Origin: Patiria miniata
Lineage: Eukaryota; Echinodermata; Asteroidea; Valvatida; Asterinidae
Direction: 5' to 3'
NCBI RefSeq assembly: GCF_015706575.1
Contig: NW_024037053.1
Span: 3,596,001-3,660,000, forward strand
Length of the DNA: 64,000 bases
In this document: piece by piece, positions 1 to 12,539 of the stretch
Layout of the letters: each line of letters opens with the position of its first letter
Numbering within the stretch: position 1 is the stretch's first letter
The notes under the pieces: generated by a model
The model's input: the letters and a program-made list of their open reading frames with translations, nothing else
Told to the model about the DNA's origin: nothing
Database searches by the model: none
Made by a program: the position numbers and the translations under genes

Positions 1-252
1 AGAAGCAAAACTACAGGGCTAATTTCATGGAGCTACTAAGCACAAAAATGTGCTGAGCACGAAAAGTCTGCCTTGGCAAAAACAGGATTACCAACCAAAT
101 GTCCATGTGATGTATATTGCTTGTTAATGGTATTCAGCTGTGGTTTGCTTAGCATGAAAATCACATGAAGTTTTGGCTGGTAACCTGCTTTTATTAGCAA
201 GACTTTTTTGTGCTAAGCAAATTAATTTGTTTTTGGTATTCATTACACACAG

Positions 253-1749
253 CCTTTAAGCAAGCAGTGCCAGTCCTGCGCGCTAGTCAACAGCGCCGGT
301 CGTCTACTGGGTCAAGGCGCCGGTGAGGACATCGACGACGCCGACTGCGTCATCCGGATGAACAGCGCCCCCACGGAGGGCTACCAACATGACGTGGGTA
401 CCAGGACCAGCTTCCGGGTCATAGGTCACCGCAACTTCCCCCTGCTGCTGTCCACCATGCGCAAGCGGCGGTGGTATCTGGGGGACCCGGCCACCCGGTC
501 CGACCTGGTGGTGGTGTGGCACTACGGGGTGAGGTGGAAGTACAACCCGGCCGAGAGGTGGTGCCGGGTGTTCTGTGTCATGTACCACCAGGTTAACGTG
601 TACCTCTCCTCGGAACAAGTCATGAAGAGAAATGAGCAGATGTTTTACAAGGAGCTCAACATCTCCAAGTAAGTCTTGCAGATCGTAATCGTCAATCGTT
701 GAGAAATCTGAGAACTTGAAGGGAGTGCCATGACATCGTGGTCCGGAGTATCGAACTCCAGATCTGTGGGTAATTCCGCAGGTTGTGGGTTCGAGTCCAG
801 TCGGGTGCGTGTCTTTATGCAACGTACTTTACAACTACCTGCTTCTCCCCGACTATGAGCATAGGGTTTTCTGTGAGCAATAACGTGTGGGGTCTAAGAT
901 CCACCGAATAAGTGGAGTTGGGTCCTTCTTGTTACATGTATCAGGATAAATTGCATTGGTGTTTTTTTCAATTATGGTCTTCTCTTGTCGATTTAGGTCG
1001 GAGGTCAAAGTGTGGATGTCGACTGGCTGGGGCGCGATGCTCTTTGCTCTAGATGTCTGCGATCAGATCGATGTCTACGGTATGATCTACGAGGACTTTT
1101 GCAGGTAGGACACAAGTCTTAAAATGAACGAAATCTGCGATAATCTGCCTGATTTCCTCTGAAACTTTTGGTATCTAATCTTGTAGTCGAGTCCGTCACA
1201 AGTCCAACACAAGTCTGGTAAAATGTATCACAAGTATTAAGTCCTAAAACAAGTTCGGTCACAAATGAACAAGGAATTAACAATGCTTAGTGGGAATTTA
1301 CATGAACAGCTTGCAATTGTGACTTGATTTGAGATCATAGGACTTGTGCTGGACTTGAGATGGACTTGTGATGGACTCAACTCCAACATTGATTCTATCC
1401 GGTTATCTGCCTTTCCTCAACCAGAGAGCATCCTAACGACACGGCGCCCTACCACTACTACCACGACGACGCCAAAAAGGCAGAGTGCGGCTACTACAAC
1501 CGGAGTGAGGGCGCCGCACGGCACGGCCACAAGTTCCTGACGGAGAAGGCCGTATTCGCTAAGTGGGCGGCAGCCTACGGGATCCGCTTCCACTTGCCGT
1601 ATTGGGATGACCAGCTGAAGGGCTACGGTGCTGACACCGTGGTAGACACGCTGTTCAAGAGGAGGTACCGGGAGTACGAGAGGAACAAGCGGAGGCAAGA
1701 ACCTCGGGCCGCTCAGGCAAAGGCGCAGAACGCCACACCTAGTGCGTAA
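253..1749 (+). CDS. ST6GALNAC-type sialyltransferase (GT29), 3' part of the gene
   Basis: Three exons are seen: 253-668, 997-1104 and 1425-1749 (TAA). Junctions are GT/AG and phases agree (2, 2). The gene starts upstream of the window; the acceptor at 251-252 opens in phase 0. GT29 enzymes move sialic acid from CMP-Neu5Ac to glycans in the Golgi lumen. Exon 253-668 holds the L motif (CALVNSAGRLLG, then DCVIRMNSAPTEGYQHDVG). The 108 bp exon holds the S motif (STGWGAMLFALDVCDQIDVYG). The last exon holds motif III (PYHYY) and the VS motif H-x4-E (HKFLTE). The RMNxAPTxGxxxDVGxRT pattern fits the ST6GALNAC branch rather than ST3GAL or ST8SIA. Acceptor specificity cannot be read from sequence. The N-terminal anchor and stem are outside the window. 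It lies tail to tail with a paralog at 4650-10776. Confidence 0.9.
724..905 (+). mobile_element. Decayed tRNA-headed SINE in sialyltransferase intron
   Basis: The segment shares a B-box region (GTGGGTTCGAGTCCAG) and the following gap-rich body (GCGTGTCT..., CTTCTCCCC) with the better copies at 54634 and 57203. It is shorter and more diverged than those and has no clear ATT tail. It sits in the intron between the L-motif and S-motif exons. Confidence 0.6.
1183..1392. mobile_element. Foldback (MITE-like) element, AGTCGAGTCC family
   Basis: The left end reads GTAGTCGAGTCCGTCACAAG and the right end is its diverged reverse complement (TGTGATGGACTCAACTCCAAC). The interior has more CACAAGTC/GACTTGTG motifs on both sides of a centre near 1290. 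A second copy with the same ends lies at 49855-50036. It has no coding capacity. It sits in the last intron of the first sialyltransferase, and its right end lies about 30 bases before the last exon. Confidence 0.6.
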
Positions 1750-4649
1750 CACGTCAGAATCCGGTTCGCTAGTGAATTCGTCATGTACGCGCGCGCACCA
1801 CTGCACTGGCGCCCATTGGATAAACACTCAAGTTGCGTTACTTTATGTTTAGTGGGCGCGGTTTAACTGAACCGACGCCACAATAACGAGCCAGATAAAG
1901 GTTCAGATCGTACGAAGTACCAGGTGACCATCCGGATCCCCGTGATTGGTAGAATTGGCTAAGTTTGGGTTGCGCTCGGTCTGTATCGTACATTGATCTC
2001 CATATGGAGATCAATGGTATCGTACCATAACGCGCCCTCATGCGTCAAATCCAGACCAACATGTTAAAATCGTACATGTACATGTTATTTTTATGTGATG
2101 CAGCAAGCTATTTCGACTTGAGTCAAGTCTACGTAATTGGCCGCTATTGCAGTAGGCAAGTGTTGGGTTAGTAACCACGTTGTCCTGTAAACCAGACCAT
2201 AGGCTTATTTCCATTTAAAATAACTGCGAATTCTTTATCAAATGGCATAACGCTTACTGCCTGTGCTGTGCACGGCTGTTATAATCGTTCTGACCCAGCA
2301 CTAGGTGCTGGCTCCGCGTTTTCCTCGTAGTTGTGTCATCCATCACAGCTTTGAGGCTTGCCTAATACCTACTGAGCGGCGTACTATACGACCTTTGCCT
2401 ACCACAATCGACCCTGACTTGGGTCACGTGGGTCAGTGACATCAATCTATTTTCACAAGTTCAGGAAAGTCTATTAAGCAGTATTTGCACGGACTACACG
2501 AACAAAAAGAAGTGTGTTAAAATGCCTTTTTTTATAAACAAAATGAGATATTTTCTTTTTTATTGAATCAATTGAAAAAATGAGTTTATTCACAATGCTT
2601 AATAATTAGAAGGCTATCTTGATAAATAAAAGTCTGAATATTAATATTTGAAGTAAAAAAAACCCACACGGATGCTGCAATACTTTGATCGTAAAATCTG
2701 TATTCGTGTAAAAGTGAACTCTTAAAGTGAAGTTGCTTTAGTTAATTACTTAATACAATCGCTGCATGCGAACTTTTTTGACTTTCGAAAGCTCAAAAAC
2801 ATATTTTTCGACAAACGAACGAGACTACAAATTTTAGCACTAACAGTTTTACTTGGAGTCACTTTTGTTCACAGCTCTTAGTCACCGACAGTTAAAAAAA
2901 TATTCAGGAATTTTAATTGGAAAATAAGAATGTGATCTTAATGGTCAGTGACATCAATTTCTCAGCTAACTGAAGATTAAGATTTAGGCAAGCTGACGTT
3001 CTCAGTGCATTTTTAATTTATAGAAAGACTCAAGGTAAGTTCAAGGACATCGCCTTTTAAAAGCGAACACAGAAATACAGTCGAGTCACACCATGCAAAT
3101 AAAGACATAAAATTTCAAAACGCCATCATGACAATTTTGAGTCCCCATGATCCGTGACAACTTCAAGTAAGTCTTAAAAAATTACCACCTACAAGTCCAA
3201 GTAATCTTTATAAAAAGAAGCAGACCGCAACCTTCTCTCATACTCAAAATAGCACCGTTTTAGTCCATGCTGGAAACGTGAGTCGTTTTACGCTTTTCTT
3301 TGGTTTTACATTAACTTTTAGTACATTTCTTTTCAAAAACATGATTGATAACCCTTAATTATGGCCTAAATCGTATGATCCCTGGTTAGAACAACGTGTT
3401 TATATCCAGCCACAATTGACTTGAGTTAAATCAAGAGAAGAAAAACGACCAAAAAGTCCTACATAATAAATAATGTTCAGTTGTCACTTATTTGAAGTCA
3501 ATACAACTGCATTTTTAGCAGTTTGATTTGGACAAAATAACATATCAAGAATTTGTTACAAATGAAGTGAAACATTCAGTGCATTTTAAAAACTACCAAT
3601 TTCCAAAATGTTTCAGAGTTTTGAAAGCTCTGTTCATTCTTGGCCAACTACTTTTTCTTCTTCTCCCACTGTGCCCTGTGTAATGTGGAATGTTCGTTGC
3701 AGTCGTCCATTTGGTCTGGCGCCCTCAACGTTGATTATATTATTTTGCGGGAAAGTCAATGCTTAAATTATGCGGAAGTGTGTCAGAAATATGAATGGAC
3801 AAAAATGACTGCGAAAAAGCATCGCCAACAGTGAGTTGATTTTCCCACGAGTTGTAAGTACAAAGTGAGGAACTCTGTATTTTAATAAAGGAATAAATAT
3901 GTGATTGGCCGGTATTAAACAAGTCCGTTTAAGACCGAGTTGGGGATAATTGCCCGAGCCGAAGGCGGGGGACATTATCGGCGACCAGCAGTTGGTTTAC
4001 CTTTTGGGTCAAAAAATAAAAACAAGTCAAACATTTCATAAATTTCCATCGATTTTGTTCAACAAGCTTACTTCATGTTTCTCAAAATATCCCTCTAGCT
4101 ATGTTATGGTATATCCCTCTAGGGACTAGTCGTAAAAACTCCTTCTATGGAGATTGGCGCGCGCGTGGCGCGTACTGCGCAATGTGGCGCAGAACGCAGC
4201 GGTGCCGGTGTAGGGTGAATTGAGGACTCATTGGTAGTAATGTGCATGTCTAAGGGAAGATTGTGATCGTTCAACCAATAAAAGGGTAAACAGTGTTTTA
4301 TCAACCGTTTGAATCGAGACCGGCCACGTGACGGGCTCTCGACCAATTGGAATGGGTAAACTGTCTTTATTTGTGCATGCGAGTTTGGCTGGTGAGTTTG
4401 TTTTGCCTATTAAGACGCAAATTCCAATACAGTGAGGAACAGTGTAGTGGTGAGGAATGAGTTGTCAATTCTTTAAAATAGTAAAGGTCCCACCAAGTTC
4501 ATTCGTCTTGTCTTCGCTAAGGCCCAACCTCACCCCTTCAAAACTGCACGCTTCATCACAAACGGCCCGCTCCACTGAAAAATATAGCTGTCTCTGGGGC
4601 AGTGCCTGCTCCGATGTGCCCAAGCAAACTTCAAATTGCTCTGGCAATC
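1750..4649. other. Convergent intergenic gap, no gene seen
   Basis: This AT-rich stretch separates the stop codons of the two sialyltransferase genes. I see only short open frames without splice context and no RNA gene. The 3' untranslated regions of both genes must lie here, but I cannot fix their ends. Confidence 0.6.
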
Positions 4650-7600
4650 TCACACTTTTGTCTTTTTCAGGACGGGCACCTTTCTCTTGATGACGACGCG
4701 CCGGACGATTCGCCGCACCACCTTGCGCGTGCGCACCGCCGCCACGCTCCGATTGTTGCGCTTGGCCTCGTAAAACATCTTCAGGAATGGCGTCTCCAGA
4801 GCCAGGGACAGGTTAGCGGCCGGGTTTGCGGTGAGATTCCAGGCAGGCGCGTGGAAGCGGAAGTTGAAGCGGTGGGCCCAGCGGGCGAAGACGGCCTTCT
4901 CGGTGATGAAGAGATGCCCGCCCGTCAGTCGCTCCTCGCTCTTTTGATAGTACTTACACTCGATCATACCACTCGGGTCGTAGTAGTGGTAGGGTGTAGT
5001 GTCGTTCGGGTGATCTCTAAAGATAACAAGTGGAATATAACAGATTTGGTAAAATTAGCGTAACTCTTCGATCTCCACTTTTGTGACACTCGTGTCGAAT
5101 CTCGCTTTTTTAAAATTAATTTTGATAAATATTTGTTCAGAGACCTATATAAAAGCTTTGAGCAAAGTCATTTCAACCACGCATGTCTTTGGATCTGACG
5201 CAAGAGGGCGGTGTACTGTGCTAGCTTTTTGGCAGTGGGAAACGGACACCGTCCACCTCGTCTAAAGACTTAAGCCGTGTCCGAAACGGGCTTCGAGAGC
5301 TATGCGTACGGCTACGTCTATTGTCAGCGCGTCCCTGCGTATTTTCAATGGGCGCGGACCTAGTCCTAGCTCTAGACAACTGCATTCGAATGCAGCATTT
5401 AGTTCATGTGTAGCCTGAACATCGACATCGTGTGAAGGAAAGTTCGCTGGTTCACGCGTGTGCTGGTCCCCGTTTATATAAACCGCCGTGCACAAGATGG
5501 CGCCAAGAGATCCTCCTATATCGAGGTACACCCCACTAAAGGCCAGAAATCCGGTCGCCGAGCTAGTGATAAAAAGTTAGACACTCAAATTATTCTATAT
5601 AAGAGAGTTCTGAGAGCCTTGACATCGGGGGAATGGACCGATCCAGTAAGCTCCGCCCAGTGCGCACGTGGGCAAATTAACACGTGCTCCTCTCCGATGC
5701 CACGCTGCATTTTCCTTCCGCGCGTATCATACGCGCGTGCACGCATGTCGGACTTTAGTGCACGCACGTCGGACATAAATCACGGCTATGATTGGTCAGA
5801 ACACCATGGGGCGGTGCTTACTGGATCGGTCCATTGAAGAGATATGGCAATGCACCACTTGCCTGGACTTGGGGCTTCCAATTCCGAGCATTTCGGATGT
5901 AATTGGGTACGAAAGTGGCGCTATTTAGCCATGTTCTGGGGGGATCCTTTTTTTCAAAATGGCTACTTTTATCAGTTTGGGAAACATCATTCGTTTTACA
6001 GGTGGTCTTCTTTGGGTGAGAATTTCTCAAAAAAGTCAATCGTCAACCCAAACAAAAATTGAAAGGAAAATGAAAGATGACATGTTGATCATCATTTTTC
6101 TGTGCAGCCTGAACACCTGTGAGAGTTTTGAGTATAAGAAATGTTGTGGTTTTATCACTGGTGTCTATATGGGAATTTTTACACTGAGAAGCAGCCGTCG
6201 ATAATCTTTCTTAATTTCACTGTTGATGGGATACACATACACGAAGTCCATGCATAGCCAACCCGCATGACACTGGGAATTAAATTACCAACGACTTCGA
6301 TCGTGTATATACACCATCTCGCGCATTCAAAGCGCTCATTAAGTGTTTGTCGGAGCGTTGTAATTCATAATGCAATGTCCGGTCGCTACGGGTATTATCC
6401 ACGCTTAATTTCAGCCGCCGACCGACCCTCCTCCTCTGTCCAGATGTTCAATTTGTCAGCGGGGAAAACGACGCGCGGTTCACGCATCGTTCGCTCGGCG
6501 CTGGATCCCCGACCATCGGCGGCGAAACTCACCCGTTATAATCACCAGGCTGCAATCGGCCGAATCCGCCAGACAAATTACCGCTGGGATGCATTGAATT
6601 ATTAGTCCGCATCGCCTCCCTGTGTTTTTACAGGCCGTGCCCAGCCTCTTCATCGCCGCGTTCTGAATTTACCCCGTGATAGGATTACCTTTATGCGTGA
6701 TGCCCATGCGCAATGTATACTCGGTACTTTCAGCACGCTACACTGCGACGGCTCAATGCGGAGCCATATATATATATGACTTTGCCGCTCGCCCTGGATG
6801 CGTTGATTAAATTGTCTCCTGTTGTGAGAGCACAAAAAGACGTGTTCCCAATATAAGGCTCCGTGATGTGCATTGCAGGTTGTGATTATATTTTGCAGTG
6901 CAGGGTGAGTGAAACCAAGATGGCGCCCCCTATTTTGTAAAGAAGCTATGCATGTAGCGCTTTCCAGATCTAGGCTATGAAAGCCCAATTAATAAGCTTT
7001 CTTTTAGTGCAAGAATCGTTCAAATCACTCATGTACTTTTTGAGTTATGGAATTTTGAACACAAACACAGTTTAAATATTTTGTCCACGGATCACATTCA
7101 AGGTACGTGATATTTCAGTAAAATGAAACCATGTCGTATCATGAAAACGGTTCAGAGTATTTCCATAGATCACCAGGTAGCTAGTATAGAAGGCAGGGTC
7201 AGACTATTAACTCTTGACATTGTAATTGTGGTATTAATATTGGAATGTTACGATAAGTTTCCAGTTATCGTGGTTATGAGAGTGTTCTGATGTGTTTTTT
7301 GATATGTGAATTGTTTTCGTTTTGCTGATATATCACTTACCTTTTTTGTGACCCGTGAACAAAAATATAAAACTGTGTTTAAATGTCCATAACTCGAAAA
7401 GTACATGAGCGATTTCAATGATTATTTTACTAAAAGAAAGCTCATTAATTGGGCTTTTACATCATAGATCTTGAACGCGCTACATGCATAACCTCCTTAA
7501 AAAAGAGGGCGCTATTTGGGTTTCCTTTATGTTTTACCCATCCTATACACCCATTCTGGAATTTGTATCCTTGTGGAGACATTTCTTTGTTCTCGTGTAG

Positions 7601-10600
7601 TAAAGTTTTCGTGTTTGAAATTGCAGTTTCAAACTGCTCTTATTTTAACCAGAATTAATTTCCTGGGCTGAAATTTGGACTAAATATCCCTTTTCTAAAA
7701 CTCTTCCATTTGCGATAGATCAACCTACCTTGGAAATTCCTAGTTTTTGAGTAAAATCCATATATATATTTCGTGAAATTCTTGTGGAGACGTATTAATC
7801 TATAGAAATGTTCTTGTGGAGACGTATACAATCTTTTGTTCCCTATTGTGTGCATGTCTCCGTAAGGTAGTAAATTCCAGCACAAGGGTGCACTGGCCTT
7901 GAATCTTTGTCGATATAAATGAAAGCTTTTTTTTAAAATCATGGCAGTATGGGCAAATGTTCTCTTTCGGTACGACAAGATGCATGGAAATTCTCCACAC
8001 GAGGCGAAAAAAAATCCCAACTTTGGAAACGAAAAAAACTTCAGATCTAAAATCCTCATTCATTTGCACCGAAACAAGATATCACCCTTATCTTTACAAA
8101 CGCTAATCTGTGGTTCCGTTCCCCTTCAGGCAATGTTCTCTGAAGACACAACTGACATTTCCAAATCCTCTCCAAATTTCCACCGAGTTTCACCGCGCCA
8201 GTCGCCTACCCATCTGCCCTTTTCCCCCGTTCGGCAGGGATTAAACCAAATCTGATTTTACCCGGTCACCGAGGCCATGGCCCTCAGGAAACAGTACAAG
8301 CTTTGACCATCATGAACCTTTCTTTCTTTCCCCTACCTGCAGTGACCCTCGTCGACTAAGCCGTAGATATCGATCTCGTCACACACGTCAATGGCGAACA
8401 GTAATGTCATCCAGCCCGTCGTCAACCAAGTATTCGCCTCTCGTCTGAGCATGTTAAGAAATAAAACAAAATCAGCATTAGATTTTTCCCTTGGCCGCGA
8501 TGTATTGGTTATGAGCAGGGTGCTCAGTGTGTTCAGAGAGCCAGGAACTCATGCTCTGGAACCTTGAATCACCAGAACCCATGGCCTATACTATTCAGAG
8601 TAGATTTTGTAGTTAAGTCCTCACAAGTCCTCACAGCTGAACACAGGTCCTCGAAATTCCTCGCAAGTCAATTACAAGTCCTCACAAGTCAATCACATGT
8701 CAATCAAGTCCTTGAAAGTCACCCCACGTCATCACAAGTAAATCACAAGTCATGAGTCCTCACAAGTCCATCACATGCCAATCACAAGTCCTGGAAATTC
8801 ACCACAAGTCCTCACATGTCATCACAAGTCGTGCAGTACATCACAAGTCATGAGTCCTAAAAAGTCAATCATATGTGAATTCCAAGTCCTTGAAAGTCCT
8901 CACAAGTCCTCACATGTCATCACAAGTCCACCACAAGTTCTCACAAGTCCTAACAAACCAATCACAAGTCAATCTCAAGTAAAGTCACAAGCGACAGATA
9001 TTTTCCTTTGCCATTCTTCATAAGGCATTAAACTTACGTCGTGAGACCTGTTTCAGATTTGAAAATTTCTTCCGCCATTTTTGATTTTTCCGGCGTCAAG
9101 AAGTAAAACTCCACCTCCGGGAATGTTTTTGAGAAATTCTGGGCGATTTTGTAATAAAGGTTAGTCTCCTTGTTCAGTCGGATGGAGTGCAGCCAGGGGA
9201 TGACGATCTTGTCCGCCCGCGAGGTCCGGTTGACGAAGATCTCGTGCTGGTACTCGCGGCTGGAGTTCAAGACTAGCAAGTTGACGTGACCTATGACCCG
9301 CACCGTGGTCCTCGCTCCGACATCGTCCTCGTAGCCCACGGTGGGGGCGGAGTTCATGCGCAGCACGCACTGCGCAGAGTCGATGTCTCTGCCTCGTGAT
9401 TGGTTGATGAGGTGACCCGAACTTGACACCACTGAACAACGGCCACAATGAAGTCTCAATGCCTACACGTATTAAATTAAACAAAAAATCCACAGTGACT
9501 ACACAAATAATTAAATCCGGGATTGTAAATTATTGTGGTTTGCCCCTGGCCCTCTATGCAACCAAAATCACAACGCTGTATGCAGTATTAATTGCAGTAT
9601 TCGCTCTTTGCACACTTCCGCCATAAGCATGCAGAGCCTCGATCTGGCAACTTTACACCATAAATATAGCCGGTTCAGTGATTCCCGGCTATTTGTATTG
9701 TGTAAAGTTGCCAGATCGAGGCTTCGCATGCTTATGGTGGAGCGTGCAAAGAGCGAATTAACCTTGCCAAGTATCAACGTAGAAGTAGAAAATTGTGCCA
9801 ACCCCCCCCCCCCCCCCCCAACTCCAATGGCTGTACCCAACGTGAAAAAAATGGTTGCAGAATGGTATACACTTTAACAATCGATGTTCAAATCACATTT
9901 CACTTGTTAAAACAAAACGCATCAAGATACCCTCATGAGAAATTTACCCTCGAAATTTTAGACGCAAGACTCTAAAATCGTTAAATCCTTATCGACCTAT
10001 GCACTTGAATTAATGAAAATCACAGCCTGGTGTAACACAGTATCAGCTTTCAGCCCTTAAAGCAACGATGGAAATTAATAAAAGATCGCAATGGATGTAA
10101 AGTGCGCTACCTCTGCTGAAGATACCCGCTCGTATCCCTCCACCGCCGGCGCTAGAGGGGGTTTCAGGGTGGCATTCTCGAACCCCACTGTCGTGAGATC
10201 CAAGGAGTAGGTGACAGGGTACCTGACCTCGTCGTCGTCCTCCTCCTCCTCAGTGTCGATCTCAGTCAGCTCAACCTCGTTCTCAGTTTCAACCCGCCTC
10301 CTGAGACTGTTCTCATTTGTAACATGATCCTGGTTGCTGCCTCCGGGCGCGGATGCGTTACGAGTTCTATTAGCGGCAACACCGGAGCCGCGAACGATAC
10401 GGCTCGATTTGTTTGGTAGTCCGAGGATCGAGGAATCCCCACCGGGAAAAGGCAACTGCGGGTCGGCGGAGGCTGGGTCGCGCGCTCTCGCTCGGGTGTC
10501 ACCTTCCGAACTTTTCCTGCCGGCCAGGGAAACATTCTCGCCCAAGATTCGTCTCAGCTCCGCTCTCTGCGAGCGCAACACGTCTGGGCTCTCCTCCAGC

Positions 10601-10776
10601 AGCGCTGCGCCTGCGCGGTGGTCGCCCGCCACAGGTACGTCGAAGAGGGCGCTGTACATGTTCGCGGGGCGCCATGTTGCGTAGGTGTAGTACAGGAACG
10701 CGGAGAAGATCACGGCAAAGTACCAGAAAGCCATCATCAGAACCTTGCGGCGACCCTGGATGACAGAAGCAAACAT
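4650..10776 (-). CDS. ST6GALNAC-type sialyltransferase (GT29), four-exon gene
   Basis: Exons in transcript order are 10776-10111, 9462-9038, 8444-8337 and 5016-4650, with GT/AG junctions and phases 0, 2, 2; the product is 521 aa. It is a predicted Golgi type II enzyme. A short basic tail (QGRRK) precedes one membrane span (about residues 17-38: MMAFWYFAVIFSAFLYYTYA). A long stem follows to about residue 222, with several N-x-S/T sites and an acidic run (TEEEEDDDE). The L motif is at about 226-275 (CSVVSSSGHL, CVLRMNSAPTVGYEDDVG), the S motif at about 369-391 (TTGWMTLLFAIDVCDEIDIYG), PYHYY at 408-412 and VS H434-x4-E439. The start is uncertain: the ATG at 10776 keeps the anchor, but a possible acceptor CCAG just before GGTCGCCGC could mean an upstream exon. 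The S-motif exon is 108 bp, exactly as in the paralog at 253-1749. Confidence 0.92.
5632..5835. mobile_element. Short MITE with about 27 bp terminal inverted repeats
   Basis: The ends are AATGGACCGATCCAGTAAGC and its exact reverse complement GCTTACTGGATCGGTCCATT; the match continues loosely into CTCCGCCC / GGGGCGGT. The 204 bp body has no coding capacity. I do not see a clear target-site duplication, so the superfamily is not assigned. Confidence 0.75.
6905..7534. mobile_element. Foldback element with about 190 bp arms
   Basis: The left arm, about 6905-7091, and the right arm, about 7347-7534, are diverged reverse complements. Shared landmarks are GCATGTAGCGC, AAGCCCAATTAAT, AGCTTTCTTTTAGT and CATGTACTTTT. 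The 255 bp spacer is AT-rich and non-coding. Confidence 0.7.
8600..8995 (+). repeat. CACAAGTCCT / CACAAGTCAAT minisatellite
   Basis: About 400 bp is built from irregular 10-20 bp units around CACAAGTC, with variants TCCT, AATC and ATGT. It fills most of the intron between the S-motif exon and the L-motif exon of the - strand sialyltransferase. The core motif is the same as in the ends of the foldback elements at 1183 and 49855. Confidence 0.85.
9599..9758. mobile_element. Hairpin MITE with 75 bp arms
   Basis: The left arm runs from ATTCGCTCTTTGCAC through GCCTCGATCTGGCAACTTTA to about 9676. The right arm, about 9684-9758, is the near-perfect reverse complement and ends GTGCAAAGAGCGAAT. Only a few bases separate the arms. 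The element lies in the first mapped intron of the - strand sialyltransferase. TTAA-like bases flank the ends, but no target duplication is certain. Confidence 0.8.
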
Positions 10777-12539
10777 AGAACCAGTTATTGAGCTGCTCAA
10801 AGTTAAACCTTAGCACGGACGCATCAAGTGCTATACTCCATAATTGTGCGCGGCAGCCATTTTGAAAGCACAATGTTTTAACCAACATGGGTACATTTTG
10901 GTTGACATGTTTTAATTAATGGCTGCTACTTGCAAGGGTTAAATCAACAGGCGACGAGTAATTACAAAAAGAGTGCAGAAAAGCCTGCGGGATGTGCATT
11001 TATACCAACATCAGGCTAATCTGGGATACACCAAACACGAAGACCTTCAGGGTGTGATCATAATTTTATGCGCCTTCTTATTCTATCAGATTAAAAATTC
11101 ACCTGACTATAAATCCACACCTCGTGTTTTTCAGACATTCAGCACGGATATCATTTTACGACATTCGATATGGCGCCCGAGGCTACTGCGCACATAGCGC
11201 GGCGTTGCCTTACCTCGCGCTAAAAAACAAAATCAACGAAAAATACAGTTTGTTTAAGTTAGAGAGACGGGGGAACAAAAAGACCCCAGGCGCATTTCCA
11301 ATGGATATAAAAGATTGGAACAAAAGTAGATTCGAGCGAAGTCGTGCAGGCATGCACCTGCCACCATTGCAAACGGGGAAGGCTTTCGAATTTGCAGACA
11401 ATTTTTTTTTATTGTGCAGGGGTCCTGGGTATATGGGAGGCCTCGAGGCCTAACAATTCTAACACACTCTCAGATGAGTCAATGCTATTTTTGTACCCGT
11501 TATAAGGAAATAATCCGAGTTCTGCAGGCTGAAACCCGAATACCCGTAGGAGTATTCTGCGAGAAGCGGAGTATGTCTATAGATTATTATTCTTCAAATC
11601 GAATGCTGTATTGTGTGTCATCCTTGACAGACTGTCGCTTGCAGAAGTGTTGTTTTTAAGTGGCGGTCGTGTAAGCCGGGCGAGTACAAGCGGGCTGGAT
11701 GTGAAACACTTGAAATGTGCAACAGTATTCGATATCATCGTTAAGAAATTGTTGATTCGTTGTTTTTACAGTAATATGCTAGGTGCTGAAAATTGTCTAC
11801 CTGACTAATGCTCAGAAACATTACCAATAACATTTATGGTACCGCTGGGAGACATTTTGTCGTCATTAAAAATAGGGAGACACCGGACATTAGGCAGACA
11901 TTTCAATGTCTCTCAAAATGTCACAACTGGCAAGCTCCTGATACGAGCTCTGTAACTCAAGTCCCAAAAAGGTATCTTTTATGCACTTGTCATAGCTCCT
12001 ATTCAGAGGCAAAATTGTATCGTCGCAAATAGGCTGAGATCTATTGCTCGTGGTCCGAAGCATAAATATACCGAAATTCGTGGGGATAGGATAAGGTAAA
12101 AGTGGGGTTAAGTGACATTATATTAAAGATGGACAAAAATTCCACGCATTAACCAAAAATTGTAAAGATCTTGCAAAGGATCAGAAAGCAGTTCAGTTCT
12201 CCCGACGAAGGGGCGAGCAACGAACGTTCAGTGTCATTTGAAATGCCACAAGGTCATGCATCGGTACCCCAGAGCCCTTCAGTTTCTAATTAACTGCTGA
12301 ATTATTGTCATGAGCTATAATCAATTCTGATGAGGGTGAAAATAAGGTGCACTCTGGAGAATCGAGGTATACTGAAATGAGCTACGGCGTCGTTATCGAC
12401 AGACGGAGTTATCGGGTCAGTTGTTAGATACCATCAATAATGATTCCAACTCAACCTGGGCCCACCTAAAATATTGATGGACAAAGAAATAAACTGACCC
12501 CCAAAACAACCTATAGAATATTGAAAGGGTAATATGGTA
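10777..12539. other. Upstream flank of the sialyltransferase, no gene seen
   Basis: The promoter and any 5' untranslated exon of the - strand sialyltransferase should lie here or further up. I see no clear core promoter or coding exon. The open frames present lack splice context. Confidence 0.45.

Larger units (their letters stand above)
5017..8336. other. Last intron of the sialyltransferase, repeat-rich
   Basis: The 3.3 kb intron holds a small MITE (5632-5835), a foldback with 190 bp arms (6905-7534) and a short duplicated motif CTTGTGGAGACGTAT near 7784 and 7813. I see no nested gene. Confidence 0.6.

Noticed and set aside
304-822. Antisense open frame across the L-motif exon
   Set aside because: Shadow of the + strand sialyltransferase exon, which has family motifs and splice sites.
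1417-1827. Antisense open frame across the last sialyltransferase exon
   Set aside because: Shadow of the exon with PYHYY and HKFLTE on the + strand.
8600-8995. CRISPR-like array
   Set aside because: Units are irregular 10-20 bp with no constant repeat and spacer lengths, in an intron of an animal gene.
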